A stretch of DNA of 40,848 nucleotides from Pseudomonas amygdali. GTDB lineage: Bacteria; Pseudomonadota; Gammaproteobacteria; Pseudomonadales; Pseudomonadaceae. Of the stretch, positions 8,700 through 19,809 are shown piece by piece (positions within the stretch are counted from its first letter, which is position 1; every line of letters starts with the position of its first letter). Position numbers and translations under genes: made by a program. The notes under the pieces were generated by a model. It was not told the DNA's origin. It searched no databases and saw only the letters and a list, made by a program, of their open reading frames with translations. Location: contig NZ_LKBW01000101.1 in the NCBI RefSeq assembly GCF_002699855.1, positions 19,485 through 60,332 of the forward strand, read 5' to 3'.

Positions 8700-9860
8700 A
8701 TGAACATCACCACCTTTGCAAAACGTTTGTGCCTGCTTGTTCCACTGATTATCACCCCGACCGTCTGGGCGGCAGAGCAGATGACGCCTGCTGCGCCGCA
8801 ACTGGCAGCCAAGTCCTACGTACTGATGGATGCCACCAGCGGCAACGTTCTGGTCGAGAACAACGGTGACCAGCGTCTGGCACCTGCCAGTCTGACCAAG
8901 CTGATGACTGCCTACATCGCGACCCTGGAAATTCGTCGCGGCCAGATCGGCGAGAACGATCCGGTGACCATCAGTGAAAATGCCTGGCGCACAGGCGGTT
9001 CGCGGATGTTCATCAAGGTGGGCAGCCAGGTGACGGTCAGCGACCTGCTGCACGGCATCATTATTCAATCGGGTAACGACGCCAGCGTCGCGATCTCCGA
9101 GCACATTGCCGGCAGCGAAGATGCATTTGCCGACATGATGAACAAGACCGCCGGCGATCTGGGCATGACCAACAGCCACTTCATGAACCCGACCGGTCTG
9201 CCGAACCCCGAGCACTACTCGTCGGCTCACGACATGGCGATCCTGGCGCGTGCAATCATTCACGAAGACCCGGCTCACTATGCGATCTACTCGCAGAAAG
9301 AGTTCTTCTGGAACGGCATCAAGCAGCCTAACCGCAACCTGCTGCTGTGGCGCGACAAGACCGTTGACGGTCTGAAGACCGGCCACACCGACGAGGCCGG
9401 CTACTGCATGGTGTCTTCGGCTGTACGTGACGGCATGCGTCTGATCGCAGTAGTGTTCGGCACCAACAGCGAGCAGGCCCGTGCGGCTGAAACCCAGAAG
9501 CTGCTGACCTATGGCTTCCGTTTCTTCGAAACCCAGAACTTCTATCAGAAGGGCACCGAGCTGGCTCAGGCAACCGTCTGGAAAGGCACTGAGCGTCAGG
9601 TCAAGGCCGGTCTGGCTGAAGATCTGAGCATGACCATGCCAAAAGGCGACATGAAGAAGCTGTCCGCCAGCATGACCATGAACCCGCAACTGGTTGCGCC
9701 AATCGCCAAGGGCGACGTGATCGGTAAGGTCGAGGTCAAGAAAGACGATCAGGTGGTTCATACCGCTAACCTGATTGCGCTTGATGCAGTTGAGGAAGGT
9801 GGCATTTTCCGCCGCGTGTGGGATAGCATCCGCCTGTTCTTCTACGGCTTGTTCAACTGA
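8700..9860 (+). CDS. dacA: D-alanyl-D-alanine carboxypeptidase (PBP5/6 class)
   Basis: This low-molecular-mass PBP removes the terminal D-alanine from peptidoglycan pentapeptides in the periplasm, limiting cross-linking. ATG 8700 gives a signal peptide cleaved after PTVWA and a product of 386 residues, normal for the family; an upstream in-frame ATG at 8583 would put 39 unrelated residues before the signal peptide and is rejected. Catalytic motifs are S64-x-x-K67 (ASLTK), S124-G-N126 and K226-T-G228. The C-terminal segment RRVWDSIRLFFYGLFN is the amphipathic helix that anchors PBP5-type enzymes to the inner membrane. The P. aeruginosa counterpart at this locus is called dacC, so the symbol varies. 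Confidence 0.96.
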   Translation: MNITTFAKRLCLLVPLIITPTVWAAEQMTPAAPQLAAKSYVLMDATSGNVLVENNGDQRLAPASLTKLMTAYIATLEIRRGQIGENDPVTISENAWRTGGSRMFIKVGSQVTVSDLLHGIIIQSGNDASVAISEHIAGSEDAFADMMNKTAGDLGMTNSHFMNPTGLPNPEHYSSAHDMAILARAIIHEDPAHYAIYSQKEFFWNGIKQPNRNLLLWRDKTVDGLKTGHTDEAGYCMVSSAVRDGMRLIAVVFGTNSEQARAAETQKLLTYGFRFFETQNFYQKGTELAQATVWKGTERQVKAGLAEDLSMTMPKGDMKKLSASMTMNPQLVAPIAKGDVIGKVEVKKDDQVVHTANLIALDAVEEGGIFRRVWDSIRLFFYGLFN

Positions 9861-9887
9861 CCCTCCAGTAACTACTGCCGACCTTCT

Positions 9888-9918
9888 CGCGGCCTGCTCA
9901 TGATCTGAGCGGGCCGCG
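9888..9918 (+). terminator. Strong hairpin between dacA and the DUF493 gene
   Basis: CGCGGCCTGCTCA (9888-9900) pairs with TGAGCGGGCCGCG (9906-9918), a 13-bp stem with one G-U pair and a 5-base loop. No U-tract follows. It may be an mRNA end stabiliser, a weak or Rho-assisted terminator, or a processing site. Confidence 0.4.
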
Positions 9919-9953
9919 TGTCCGTCGTCACGGCTTGTGAGACCTTTACTGCC

Positions 9954-10229
9954 ATGACTGATACCGACATCAAGTCGCACAAAATCGAATTCCCCTGCGA
10001 TGACTATCCGATCAAGGTGATCGGTGACACCAGCGTGGGCTTTACTGCTGCTGTTATGGAAGTCCTGCACAAGTACGCTCAGGTCGACCTCAAGACACTC
10101 GCCGAGCGTCAGAGCAGCAACGGCAAATACACCACCGTCCAGTTGCACATCGTCGCTACAGGCGAAGATCAATTGCGCGATATCAATAGTGCCCTTCGCG
10201 CTACGGGTTTCGTGCACATGGTGCTCTGA
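9954..10229 (+). CDS. DUF493 (YbeD-like) protein
   Basis: This 91-residue protein belongs to the DUF493/UPF0250 family (E. coli YbeD), a small ACT-like alpha/beta fold with no established enzymatic role. Recognisable features are the start [15 protein letters not shown], the central [13 protein letters not shown] and the end [16 protein letters not shown] chose ATG 9954 because it matches the family N-terminus; an earlier in-frame GTG at 9918 falls inside the preceding hairpin. Its TGA overlaps the lipB ATG (ATGA arrangement), and the dacA-ybeD-lipB-lipA order is conserved widely. Co-transcription hints at a link to lipoylation, but this is guilt by association. Confidence 0.92.
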   Translation: MTDTDIKSHKIEFPCDDYPIKVIGDTSVGFTAAVMEVLHKYAQVDLKTLAERQSSNGKYTTVQLHIVATGEDQLRDINSALRATGFVHMVL

Positions 10230-10885
10230 TGACGGTTGCGCTGGGTTTTCGTGATCTGGGCCTGATCGATTACGAAACCGCCTGGCACGCCATGCAGCGC
10301 TTTACCGATGGGCGTGGCCGCGAGGCTGCCGATGAGGTCTGGCTGGTCCAGCACCCCCCGGTTTTCACCCAGGGACAGTCCGGCAAGGCCGAACATTTGC
10401 TGCTGCCGGGCAATATTCCTGTCGTACAGGTCGATCGTGGCGGCCAAGTGACTTATCATGGCCCGGGCCAACTGGTGGCTTACCTGATGCTGGACGTCAG
10501 GCGCCTTGGTTTCGGTGTTCGCGATCTGGTAACACGGATCGAGAATACCCTTATCGCCTTGCTCGCCGACTACGGCGTCAAGGCAGCCGCCAAGGCCGAT
10601 GCACCGGGTGTATACGTAGACGGCGCGAAAATCGCGTCGCTCGGTCTGCGCATTCGCAACGGCTGCTCGTTTCATGGTCTGGCGTTGAACGTCGACATGG
10701 ACCTGGAGCCGTTCCGCCGCATCAACCCTTGCGGATACGCCGGGTTGGCCATGACCGAACTGAGCGATCAGGCAGGGCAGATAGAATTTTCCGAGGTAAG
10801 TGCCCGACTGCGTGCGCAGCTCGTCAAACACCTCGACTACGCTGAGCAGGCGACCCTTACGGGCGGAATAAACCATTATGACTGA
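10229..10885 (+). CDS. lipB: Octanoyl-[acyl carrier protein]:protein N-octanoyltransferase
   Basis: LipB moves the octanoyl group from acyl carrier protein to a lysine of lipoyl domains, the first step of endogenous lipoate synthesis. The 218-residue protein has the family signature [19 protein letters not shown]. The catalytic lysine is in KIASLGLRI and the acyl-thioester cysteine in [14 protein letters not shown] 10229 overlaps the preceding stop by one base, and the 3' end overlaps the lipA start by 8 bases, so the three genes are tightly coupled. Confidence 0.97.
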
Positions 10886-11885
10886 CACCGTGCAAACCCT
10901 GATCCCGACGCTGGATGTTTCCGAGCGAGTGGCCCGTCCGAAAGTCGAAGCGGGCGTTAAGCTTCGCGGAGCGGAAAAGGTTGCGCGCATCCCGGTCAAG
11001 ATCATTCCAACGGTAGATCTGCCGAAGAAACCCGACTGGATTCGTGTGCGCATCCCGGTTTCTCCGGAAGTCGACCGTATCAAGCAATTGCTGCGCAAGC
11101 ACAAGCTGCACAGTGTCTGTGAAGAGGCGTCCTGCCCGAACCTGGGCGAATGCTTCTCCGGTGGCACCGCAACGTTCATGATCATGGGCGACATCTGCAC
11201 CCGTCGCTGCCCATTCTGCGACGTGGGCCATGGTCGTCCGAAGCCGCTCGACGTCAACGAACCGAAGAGCCTCGCCATCGCAATTGCCGACCTGCGTCTG
11301 AAGTACGTAGTGATCACCTCGGTGGACCGTGACGACTTGCGTGACGGCGGTGCTCAGCACTTTGCCGACTGCATCCGCGAAATCCGCCTGCTGTCGCCGG
11401 GCGTACAGCTCGAAACGCTGGTGCCGGATTACCGTGGCCGCATGGACGTAGCGCTGGAAATCACCGCTGCCGAGCCACCGGATGTGTTCAACCACAATCT
11501 GGAAACCGTTCCGCGTCTGTACAAGGCTGCGCGTCCGGGTTCGGACTACCAGTGGTCGTTGACCCTGCTGCAGCGCTTCAAACAGATGGTCCCGCATGTA
11601 CCGACCAAATCAGGGCTGATGCTGGGCCTGGGCGAGACCGACGAAGAGGTTATCGAAGTCATGCAGCGCATGCGCGAGCACGACATCGACATGCTGACGC
11701 TGGGTCAGTACCTGCAACCATCGCGCAACCACCTTCCGGTGCAGCGCTTTGTCCACCCTGACACCTTTGCCTGGTTTGCCGAGGAAGGTTACAAGATGGG
11801 CTTCAAGAACGTCGCATCCGGGCCGCTGGTACGCTCTTCGTATCATGCCGACGAGCAAGCCAAGATCGCCAAGGCAATGCTCTGA
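10878..11885 (+). CDS. lipA: Lipoyl synthase (radical SAM)
   Basis: LipA inserts two sulfur atoms into protein-bound octanoyl groups. The 335-residue product carries both iron-sulfur motifs: the auxiliary cluster site [12 protein letters not shown] and the radical-SAM site [13 protein letters not shown]. The C-terminal RSSYHADEQ contains the conserved serine that ligates the auxiliary cluster. An N-terminal extension of about 75 residues before the first motif is usual for proteobacterial LipA. It is the last gene of the forward block and is followed at once by a good intrinsic terminator. Confidence 0.98.
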
Positions 11886-11905
11886 CAGCACGCCGCAAAA
11901 ACAAG

Positions 11906-11940
11906 AAGGGCCAGGTAGCGATACCTGGCCCTTTTTGTTT
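11906..11940 (+). terminator. Rho-independent terminator after lipA
   Basis: A perfect 12-bp stem (AAGGGCCAGGTA 11906-11917 with TACCTGGCCCTT 11922-11933) with loop GCGA is followed by a T-rich tail TTTTTGTTT. This is a textbook intrinsic terminator 20 bases after the lipA stop. Confidence 0.92.
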
Positions 11941-11950
11941 GCGGTTGATT

Positions 11951-12000
11951 ATCGTGCCAACGCTCCGCGTGGGCATGCCGTTCTGGACGCTCTGCGTCCT
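11951..12000. repeat. Half copy of a palindromic GCTCCGCGT intergenic element
   Basis: ATCGTGCCAACGCTCCGCGT and the following bases to GGACGCTCTGCGTCCT align with the left half of the larger element at 13744-13847. It sits between the lipA terminator and the 3' end of the converging transglycosylase gene. Such elements are common between genes in P. syringae-group genomes. Confidence 0.6.
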
Positions 12001-12005
12001 CCCGA

Positions 12006-13343
12006 TTATTGCCCCACAGGCTTGTGCAGGGCCTCCAGCAATTCATGCGTCGGGTAACCATCTGCCGGCCAGCCGAATGACTGCTGCGCGCTACGAATGG
12101 CCTTGCGCGTATTGGCACCGATAATGCCGTCTGGTGCGCCTGCGTCATATTGACGTGCCGAGAGCAGGGTTTGCAGTTCAATGCGTTCAGAGCGGCTCAG
12201 CGGAGTGTCCCCGCGTGGCCATGCACCTACTACGTACCCGGCCCCTTTGAACCGGTCAGAAAGCAGGCTGATCGCCAGTGCGTACGAGGTGGAGTTGTTG
12301 TACTTGAGAATGGCTCGGAAGTTATCCAGCACCAGAAAGGCTGGCCCGCGATAACCGGCTGGCAACAACAAGACGGCTTGCTGCTGGCTGGCTGCGACTG
12401 GAATCGCCGAGCCGTCCGGTTGTTTCAGGCCCAATTGTTGCCATTCAGCGAGGCTCTTGCGAGTGGTCGAATCTGCCAGCGAGTAATCAAACCCGGAGCC
12501 GAGTACCACTTCAAACCCCCAGGGCTGACCGCGTTGCCAGCCAGAGCTTTGCAGGTAATGCGCAGTGGAGGCCAGGGCATCGGCGGGAGTGTTCCAGATG
12601 TCACGGCGGCCATCGCCATCAAAGTCGACGGCATGAGTGTTATAGGTGGTCGGGATGAACTGGGTCTGGCCCATCGCACCGGCCCACGAACCCAGCATCT
12701 TGTCCGGTGTGATGTCGCCATGCTGGATGATTTCCAGCGCGGCCAGCAACTGGCTCTGTGCAAAACCGGGACGGCGACCTTCATAGGCCAGCGTAGCCAG
12801 CGAGCGAATGACGGATTGCGTGCCCTGGAACGACCCGAAATTACTTTCCATGCCCCATACCGCGACCAGCGCCTGACGATCCACACCATACTGCTGCTCG
12901 ATCTTCTGCAGGTCGTCAGCGTACTGCGAAAGCAGCGCCTGCCCCTTGCGCACGCGTGCGGCGGAGATGGCACCGTCCAGATATTCCCAGATCGGACGGG
13001 TGAACTCAGGCTGGCTGCGGTCGGCCTTGACCACGCTCATGTCGGGAGTGACACCGGCGAATGCCTGATCGAATACATCCGCCCGGATACCTGCCTTTAA
13101 CGCCTGAACACGAAAACCGGCCTGCCATTCGCTGAAGCTGACGGCGGGTTGAATCGTGAGGCTGTCATCAACGACCAGCGCAGGCGTAGGGGCTACGGCA
13201 GGAGCGTTTGTCTGTGCTTTGCTGGATTGAAGAGGCGTGGCATCGGCTGCAGTGGGTTTTTCTGCGCAGGCTACCAAGGCAACAAGGCTGGAGGCAGCGA
13301 TGAGTTGGCGCAGCTGCGGGCGATGGGTAAAACGAGAAGGCAT
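12006..13343 (-). CDS. Lytic murein transglycosylase with peptidoglycan-binding domain (SltB3-type lipoprotein)
   Basis: This is the second MltB-family enzyme in the window. The 445-residue product starts with a signal peptide ending VALVAC, so C26 is a probable lipidation site and the protein a membrane-anchored periplasmic enzyme. The catalytic domain spans about residues 65-370, with the active glutamate in [11 protein letters not shown] and the motifs [14 protein letters not shown] and [11 protein letters not shown]. The C-terminal 60 residues ([32 protein letters not shown]) form a PG_binding_1 domain. Both gene position and architecture match SltB3 of P. aeruginosa. I chose ATG 13343 over an in-frame TTG at 13355; neither has a strong ribosome binding site. 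Confidence 0.92.
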   Translation of the reverse strand: MPSRFTHRPQLRQLIAASSLVALVACAEKPTAADATPLQSSKAQTNAPAVAPTPALVVDDSLTIQPAVSFSEWQAGFRVQALKAGIRADVFDQAFAGVTPDMSVVKADRSQPEFTRPIWEYLDGAISAARVRKGQALLSQYADDLQKIEQQYGVDRQALVAVWGMESNFGSFQGTQSVIRSLATLAYEGRRPGFAQSQLLAALEIIQHGDITPDKMLGSWAGAMGQTQFIPTTYNTHAVDFDGDGRRDIWNTPADALASTAHYLQSSGWQRGQPWGFEVVLGSGFDYSLADSTTRKSLAEWQQLGLKQPDGSAIPVAASQQQAVLLLPAGYRGPAFLVLDNFRAILKYNNSTSYALAISLLSDRFKGAGYVVGAWPRGDTPLSRSERIELQTLLSARQYDAGAPDGIIGANTRKAIRSAQQSFGWPADGYPTHELLEALHKPVGQ

Positions 13344-13426
13344 GCTTGAGTCCAAGGGTATTACCGTTAGGTGCAGACCATAACACGGCTAAGCGGTTGA
13401 AAGCGCCCCGGAGATGTTGCTCGATA

Positions 13427-13582
13427 TCAGGCCGCCATAAAGCAGGAAGCCTCCCAGCTTTTAGACTGGAAGGCTTCGCGGCGGTAGCTGCCTTTGCCCT
13501 TGGCGGGTTGTTCCTGACGACTGCGGAACAATGGCTGGGCGATGATGGATTTGGCCTTGTTCGGCCGCTTTGGCTTGCTCAT
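13427..13582 (-). CDS. arfA: Alternative ribosome-rescue factor A
   Basis: This 51-residue gene reads MSKPKRPNKAKSIIAQ, then PLFRSRQEQPAKGKGSYRRE and, near the end, SWEAS. PLFR, KGKGSY and WEAS are the signature of ArfA, which enters the empty A site of ribosomes stalled on non-stop mRNA and recruits release factor RF2, backing up the tmRNA system. The protein is shorter than the E. coli one (72 aa) and lacks its hydrophobic tail. The start has CAGGAG about 9 bases upstream. An inverted repeat at 13446-13477 lies inside the coding region, which in E. coli is how arfA makes a truncated, tmRNA-controlled message. Recognition is by motif only, but the combination is specific. Confidence 0.88.
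   Translation of the reverse strand: MSKPKRPNKAKSIIAQPLFRSRQEQPAKGKGSYRREAFQSKSWEASCFMAA
13446..13477 (-). promoter_or_regulatory. Hairpin inside the arfA coding region
   Basis: On the minus strand GAAGCCTTCCAG pairs with CTGGGAGGCTTC (12 bp, one G-U) around the loop TCTAAAAG, followed by CTGCTTTATGG. It covers codons 36-46 of 51. In E. coli an equivalent hairpin acts as RNase III site and terminator, so most arfA mRNA lacks a stop codon. The uridine content after the stem is modest here, so cleavage rather than termination may apply. Confidence 0.65.
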
Positions 13583-13695
13583 GGCGGGGTGCTCCTGATG
13601 GGTGTTGTAAAGCGATGCAAATAATCGGGCAGAACGGCGCTTGTGTCTAATAGTCGTGTGCTATGACGCGGGAGGCGGACTTGAATGCAATACCT

Positions 13696-13718
13696 GTGGG
13701 AGCGAGCTTGCTCACGAA
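13696..13718. repeat. Single REP-type element
   Basis: GTGGGAGCGAGCTTGCTCAC followed by GAA matches the REP arm at 27999-28021 with one substitution. No inverted partner arm is obvious nearby. Confidence 0.7.
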
Positions 13719-13743
13719 GGGGGCGGTGCAGGCTGCTCGCTTT

Positions 13744-13847
13744 ATCGTGCCGGCGCTCCGCGTCGACATGCAGTTCGTGACGCTCCGCGTCACAAGAGGA
13801 CGCAGAGCGTCCTGAAAGGCGTTACCACGCAGAGCGCGGGAACGAGA
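13744..13847. repeat. Palindromic GCTCCGCGT/ACGCAGAGC intergenic element
   Basis: A roughly 104-base imperfect palindrome. Outer arms ATCGTGCCGGCGCTCCGCGT and ACCACGCAGAGCGCGGGAAC flank an inner pair, GACGCTCCGCGTC and GGACGCAGAGCGTCC. RNA from either strand would fold into a long hairpin. A half copy lies at 11951-12000 and degraded pieces near 39430-39540. Confidence 0.7.
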
Positions 13848-13862
13848 GTCGACAACACCCAC

Positions 13863-14900
13863 TCACTCCGCAGGCAGTGCCAGCCGTTGCCCCGCCATCA
13901 GCAGCGCCAGTCGGCTGAGGCTGCTCCACGGCGAGCCTGGCGCCTGCCCCTTGATCTGCGCATCGATGCGCTGTGCGTCCATCAGCAACTGGCTCCAGCG
14001 TTTTGCCGAATGGCGTTGCAGGGCTTTGCTCATCAATGGTTTGCGCTTGTCCCAGATCGGCGGGCGGGCCGAGCTGAACACTTTGTCGAGTGGCACGCCC
14101 TGACTGAACTGCTGGGACATGTTGGCCAGTGCACGCAGTTCGCGAGTCAGCGCCCAAAGGATCACTGGGGTTTCGACCCCTTCGCCGCGCAGCCCTTCCA
14201 GCATGCGCAAGGCATGGGCAGCTTCGCCATTGAGCACGGCATCGGTCAGGCCAAATACGTCGAAGCGTGCACTGTCGGCCACGGCCGCCTGTACTGTCTC
14301 GACGGTGATCTGGCCTTCTTCGGCCATCAGCTTGAGCTTTTCGATTTCCTGCGCGGCGGCCAGCAGGTTGCCTTCGACCCGGGCCGCGATCAGTTCGACG
14401 GCGTCCTGAGTCGCTGCCAGGCCCGCCTGCGACAGGCGCTGGCGAATCCATTGCGGCAGCTGGCCGACGTCCACCGGCCAGATTTGCACGAACTGGGTTT
14501 GCGCACCCTCAACCAGTGCCTTGCCCCATTTGGTTTTCTGCGCACTGCCATCGAGCTTGGGCAGGCTGATCAGCAGCAGGGTGTCTTCGGCAGGTCTGGC
14601 GCAATATTCCATGAGCGCCGCAGCACCCTTGTCGCCGGGCTTGCCGGAGGGCAGACGCAACTCCAGGAGACGGCGCTCTGCAAACAGCGACATGCTGGCA
14701 CCCGCCTGGAGCAATGTGCCCCAGTCGAAGCTGGCGTCGGCGCTGAACACCTGGCGCTCATCGAAGCCCTGCTGGCGTGCGGCCGCGCGAATGGCGTCAG
14801 CCGCTTCCTGACAGAGCAGCGGATCGTCACCGCTGATCACATAGACGGGCGCAAGTGTGCCTTGCAAGTGCTTGCCGAGTTGGGCGGGGGCGAGTTTCAT
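13863..14900 (-). CDS. holA: DNA polymerase III delta subunit
   Basis: HolA is the clamp-loader subunit that opens the beta sliding clamp during replication. The 345-residue protein matches the family in length. It starts MKLAPAQLGKHLQGTLAPVYVISGDDPLL, where the GDDPLL turn is the typical beginning of the delta N-terminal domain. The segment MSLFAERRLLELRLPSGKPG holds the clamp-binding region. There is no functional Walker motif, as expected for delta. It follows lptE by 41 bases on the same strand, the usual leuS-lptE-holA order. Confidence 0.95.
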   Translation of the reverse strand: MKLAPAQLGKHLQGTLAPVYVISGDDPLLCQEAADAIRAAARQQGFDERQVFSADASFDWGTLLQAGASMSLFAERRLLELRLPSGKPGDKGAAALMEYCARPAEDTLLLISLPKLDGSAQKTKWGKALVEGAQTQFVQIWPVDVGQLPQWIRQRLSQAGLAATQDAVELIAARVEGNLLAAAQEIEKLKLMAEEGQITVETVQAAVADSARFDVFGLTDAVLNGEAAHALRMLEGLRGEGVETPVILWALTRELRALANMSQQFSQGVPLDKVFSSARPPIWDKRKPLMSKALQRHSAKRWSQLLMDAQRIDAQIKGQAPGSPWSSLSRLALLMAGQRLALPAE

Positions 14901-14913
14901 GAGTCAGAGCATG

Positions 14914-14937
14914 CCGGGGCCAGCTGACTGGCCCCGG
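14914..14937 (-). terminator. Intercistronic hairpin lptE-holA
   Basis: A perfect 10-bp GC-rich stem, CCGGGGCCAG (14914-14923) with CTGGCCCCGG (14928-14937), has a 4-base loop and fills most of the 41-base lptE-holA gap. No U-run follows on the minus strand, so it more likely tunes mRNA processing or readthrough than terminates. Confidence 0.4.
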
Positions 14938-14941
14938 ACAC

Positions 14942-15547
14942 TTACCTGGCCGGTACTTCGACAGGCGATTGCTGAGGCGTCTCGTCGCGGATCCGCTGGG
15001 CGGCTTCCTGTGCGTCGGCTTCAGCCTTGGCAACTGCGTCGGCCTTGGCCTGCAGTTCTTCAAGGCGTGTCGGCGTCATTTGCTGCAAGCGCGCCATCAT
15101 TTTCTGGATCAGGTCGTTGCGCATTTCCTGACGAACCTGGGCAGCTTCCTGATCGGAACCGGTCAGGTTGTTGCCATCGTGAACGTAGGAGCGGTCTGCA
15201 GTGACCTTGTCGCCGAGCAGGAAACGATCTCGGTCGCCATGCACTTCATAGGTCAGAGTGGTGGTCAGCTGGTATTCAGCCGAGCGACCCGAACCCGAAT
15301 AGCTGATGGCGCGCTGGGTTTCTGCTTCGTTGGTCAGCATGAGCTTGTAAGGCGCGCCGGTGTAGACCTTGACGCCGGAACTGGTCAGCAGGCGAGTGAG
15401 TTGGGTCACGGTTTCGCCATAAGCGTTACGCGCGCTGACATCCAGCTCCTTGATGGCCAGCTCGGTGGTGCCGGTGCCGCGCAGCTGGAAGCCACAGGCA
15501 CTCAACAGAACAGCCAGGCCCATCACCAGCAAATTGCGTTTGATCAT
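14942..15547 (-). CDS. lptE: LPS-assembly lipoprotein LptE
   Basis: LptE (formerly RlpB) plugs the LptD barrel in the outer membrane and helps deliver lipopolysaccharide to the cell surface. The 201-residue product has a short lipoprotein signal peptide with lipobox LLSAC, so C18 is lipidated and followed by GFQLRGTG, the family's hallmark start. The body contains the expected mixed beta/alpha segment ending in the helix AAQVRQEMRNDLIQKMMARL. The last 40 residues are rich in Ala, Glu and Gln and probably disordered, as in other pseudomonads. It sits between leuS and holA. Confidence 0.95.
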   Translation of the reverse strand: MIKRNLLVMGLAVLLSACGFQLRGTGTTELAIKELDVSARNAYGETVTQLTRLLTSSGVKVYTGAPYKLMLTNEAETQRAISYSGSGRSAEYQLTTTLTYEVHGDRDRFLLGDKVTADRSYVHDGNNLTGSDQEAAQVRQEMRNDLIQKMMARLQQMTPTRLEELQAKADAVAKAEADAQEAAQRIRDETPQQSPVEVPAR

Positions 15548-15604
15548 CTTGATGCTCCCCTTGAATCCGTTTGGGCCGACACTGCGTACCCTGGAAATAT
15601 GTTC

Positions 15605-15628
15605 GGCGCCCGGCGTCTGCCGGGCGCC
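15605..15628 (-). terminator. Intercistronic hairpin leuS-lptE
   Basis: GGCGCCCGGC (15605-15614) and GCCGGGCGCC (15619-15628) form a perfect 10-bp stem with a 4-base loop, 9 bases after the leuS stop. There is no poly-U tail. Stem length, loop size and placement resemble the lptE-holA hairpin. Confidence 0.4.
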
Positions 15629-15636
15629 CGATCCAA

Positions 15637-18554
<2,918 letters not shown>

Positions 18555-18884
18555 ATGACCGAGTTGCAGCATGTAGTAAGCCTGTCCGAACTGTATGAGC
18601 GTCTGATCGACCGCCTCGGGCTTGCGCTCGAGACGGCGAGTACCTCGGTCCGGCTCCGAAACGAGTCGCCAGCCGAGCTTGAACTCAAGGGCTTGAGCAG
18701 TGCCGAACTCCAGCTGATCGAAGCCTATCTGGAAAAAGGCCTGAGGGCTGCGGACGTCGCTGTCAGGGAGCAGCTGGTCTTCCAGCCGGATCTCGGCAGG
18801 CCGTCCAGAGCGTCAGCGACTATCATCTGGCTGAAAGACAGGCGACGAGGCAAGGGCCTGGCACGGTTGGGTCGCAACAGTTAA
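18555..18884 (+). CDS. Conserved hypothetical protein, 109 aa
   Basis: I do not recognise a named family. The protein starts MTELQHVVSLSELYERLIDR, is rich in Leu, Glu and Arg and probably mostly helical, and ends with a basic tail (LKDRRRGKGLARLGRNS). There is no signal peptide, membrane segment or cysteine motif. ATG 18555 has GAGGTGAGCGG just upstream, a plausible ribosome binding site, and codon usage matches its neighbours, so I regard it as real. P. aeruginosa has a hypothetical gene in the same place between leuS and the ElyC-like gene (recalled, not checked). Function unknown. Confidence 0.7.
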   Translation: MTELQHVVSLSELYERLIDRLGLALETASTSVRLRNESPAELELKGLSSAELQLIEAYLEKGLRAADVAVREQLVFQPDLGRPSRASATIIWLKDRRRGKGLARLGRNS

Positions 18885-18990
18885 GTATTTAAAATCTCGC
18901 TTCTGCGCGCAGGCGAAGGGCCTGCTTACTTCAGGCGTTGTCGCCTGGCTTCAAACATTCTAGGCTGCGGACATCCATGGAGATGTCCCG

Positions 18991-19761
18991 ATGCCTTTGC
19001 GCTACCTGCTCAAAACCCTCCTGTTGCCGCCTGGTATCCTGTTTGTTCTGCTCATTCTTGGCTGGTGGTTGCGTCGTTCCCGTCCGCGCCTGGCAGCGGC
19101 ATTTTTTGCGGTCGGTCTTGGCGGGCTGTGGTTGATGAGCCTGCCGGTAGCGGTGGAATTCGCTGCCCGTAAAATGGAGCGGGTCCCGCCCTTGCCGCAG
19201 CAGCAGTGGGCGACACTGGCGCAGCAGGCGGACGCCATTGTGGTGCTGGGCAATGGCCGTGAGCGCAATTCTCCGACGTGGGGCACAGATACACCGACTG
19301 GGCTGGGGCTGGAGCGACTGCGTCTGGCGGCGCGGTTGTCGAAAACGTCCGGGCTGCCAATACTGACCACCGGCGGCTTGCACTTTGATCAGCCGCCCAG
19401 CGAGGCGTCGATCATGGCGCAGGCGCTACACGATGATTTTGGTGTGACGGTACGCTGGCAGGAAGGGCTGAGCCGTACAACATGGGAAAACGCGACGATG
19501 ACCGCTGCGGTTCTTCAACCGCTAGGTGTCAAGCGCGTGGTGCTGGTCACGCAAGCCTGGCACATGCCACGAGCGCGCTGGAGTTTCGAACAGGCGGGTT
19601 TTACCGTGGTGAGTGCGCCGGTCGGCTTTCTCGGTGTCGACAACGCTCGCCCCTTTGGCGGCTGGCTGCCTGAAAGTCGTGTGTTCACGCAAAGCGGCGT
19701 GTTGCTTAACGAAGCGGCAGGCTGGCTGGTTTATCCGTGGATTTATCCGCCCAGCCACTGA
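18991..19761 (+). CDS. elyC: ElyC/YdcF-like DUF218 envelope protein
   Basis: The 256-residue protein has two N-terminal membrane helices (about residues 10-27 and 33-52) and a DUF218 domain in the periplasm or at the membrane face. Typical DUF218 segments are DAIVVLGNGRERN, TGGLHFDQPPSEASIM, EGLSRTTWENATMT and VVLVTQAWHMPRA. E. coli ElyC is needed for normal envelope and peptidoglycan assembly at low temperature; its exact biochemical role is unsettled. GGAGATGTCCCG before ATG 18991 provides the ribosome binding site. It converges with lnt across a strong hairpin. Symbol given by homology; YdcF-type paralogues are similar. Confidence 0.82.
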   Translation: MPLRYLLKTLLLPPGILFVLLILGWWLRRSRPRLAAAFFAVGLGGLWLMSLPVAVEFAARKMERVPPLPQQQWATLAQQADAIVVLGNGRERNSPTWGTDTPTGLGLERLRLAARLSKTSGLPILTTGGLHFDQPPSEASIMAQALHDDFGVTVRWQEGLSRTTWENATMTAAVLQPLGVKRVVLVTQAWHMPRARWSFEQAGFTVVSAPVGFLGVDNARPFGGWLPESRVFTQSGVLLNEAAGWLVYPWIYPPSH

Positions 19762-19767
19762 CTCTTT

Positions 19768-19801
19768 AACCGGTATCGCCTGAAAACAGGCGATACCGGT
19801 T
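19768..19801. terminator. Hairpin between converging elyC and lnt
   Basis: A perfect 15-bp stem (AACCGGTATCGCCTG 19768-19782 with its complement 19787-19801) around an AAAA loop lies between converging genes. U-tracts are short on both strands (TT on plus), but stem strength and position suggest a shared bidirectional terminator. Confidence 0.7.
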
Positions 19802-19809
19802 TCGTGCAC

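Larger units (their letters stand above)
13583..13862. other. Intergenic region upstream of arfA with repeats
   Basis: This 280-base gap separates arfA from the 3' end of holA (both minus strand). It holds a REP arm, a large palindromic element and, next to arfA, about 100 bases in which a promoter is expected. On the minus strand TTAGAC, then 18 bases, then GATTAT near 13622-13651 is a weak candidate. No further gene is seen. Confidence 0.5.

Noticed and set aside
12150..13100. 316-codon plus-strand frame opposite the sltB3 gene
   Set aside because: It is a mirror frame of a clear transglycosylase gene; high GC bias opens such frames, and its protein has no recognisable domain.
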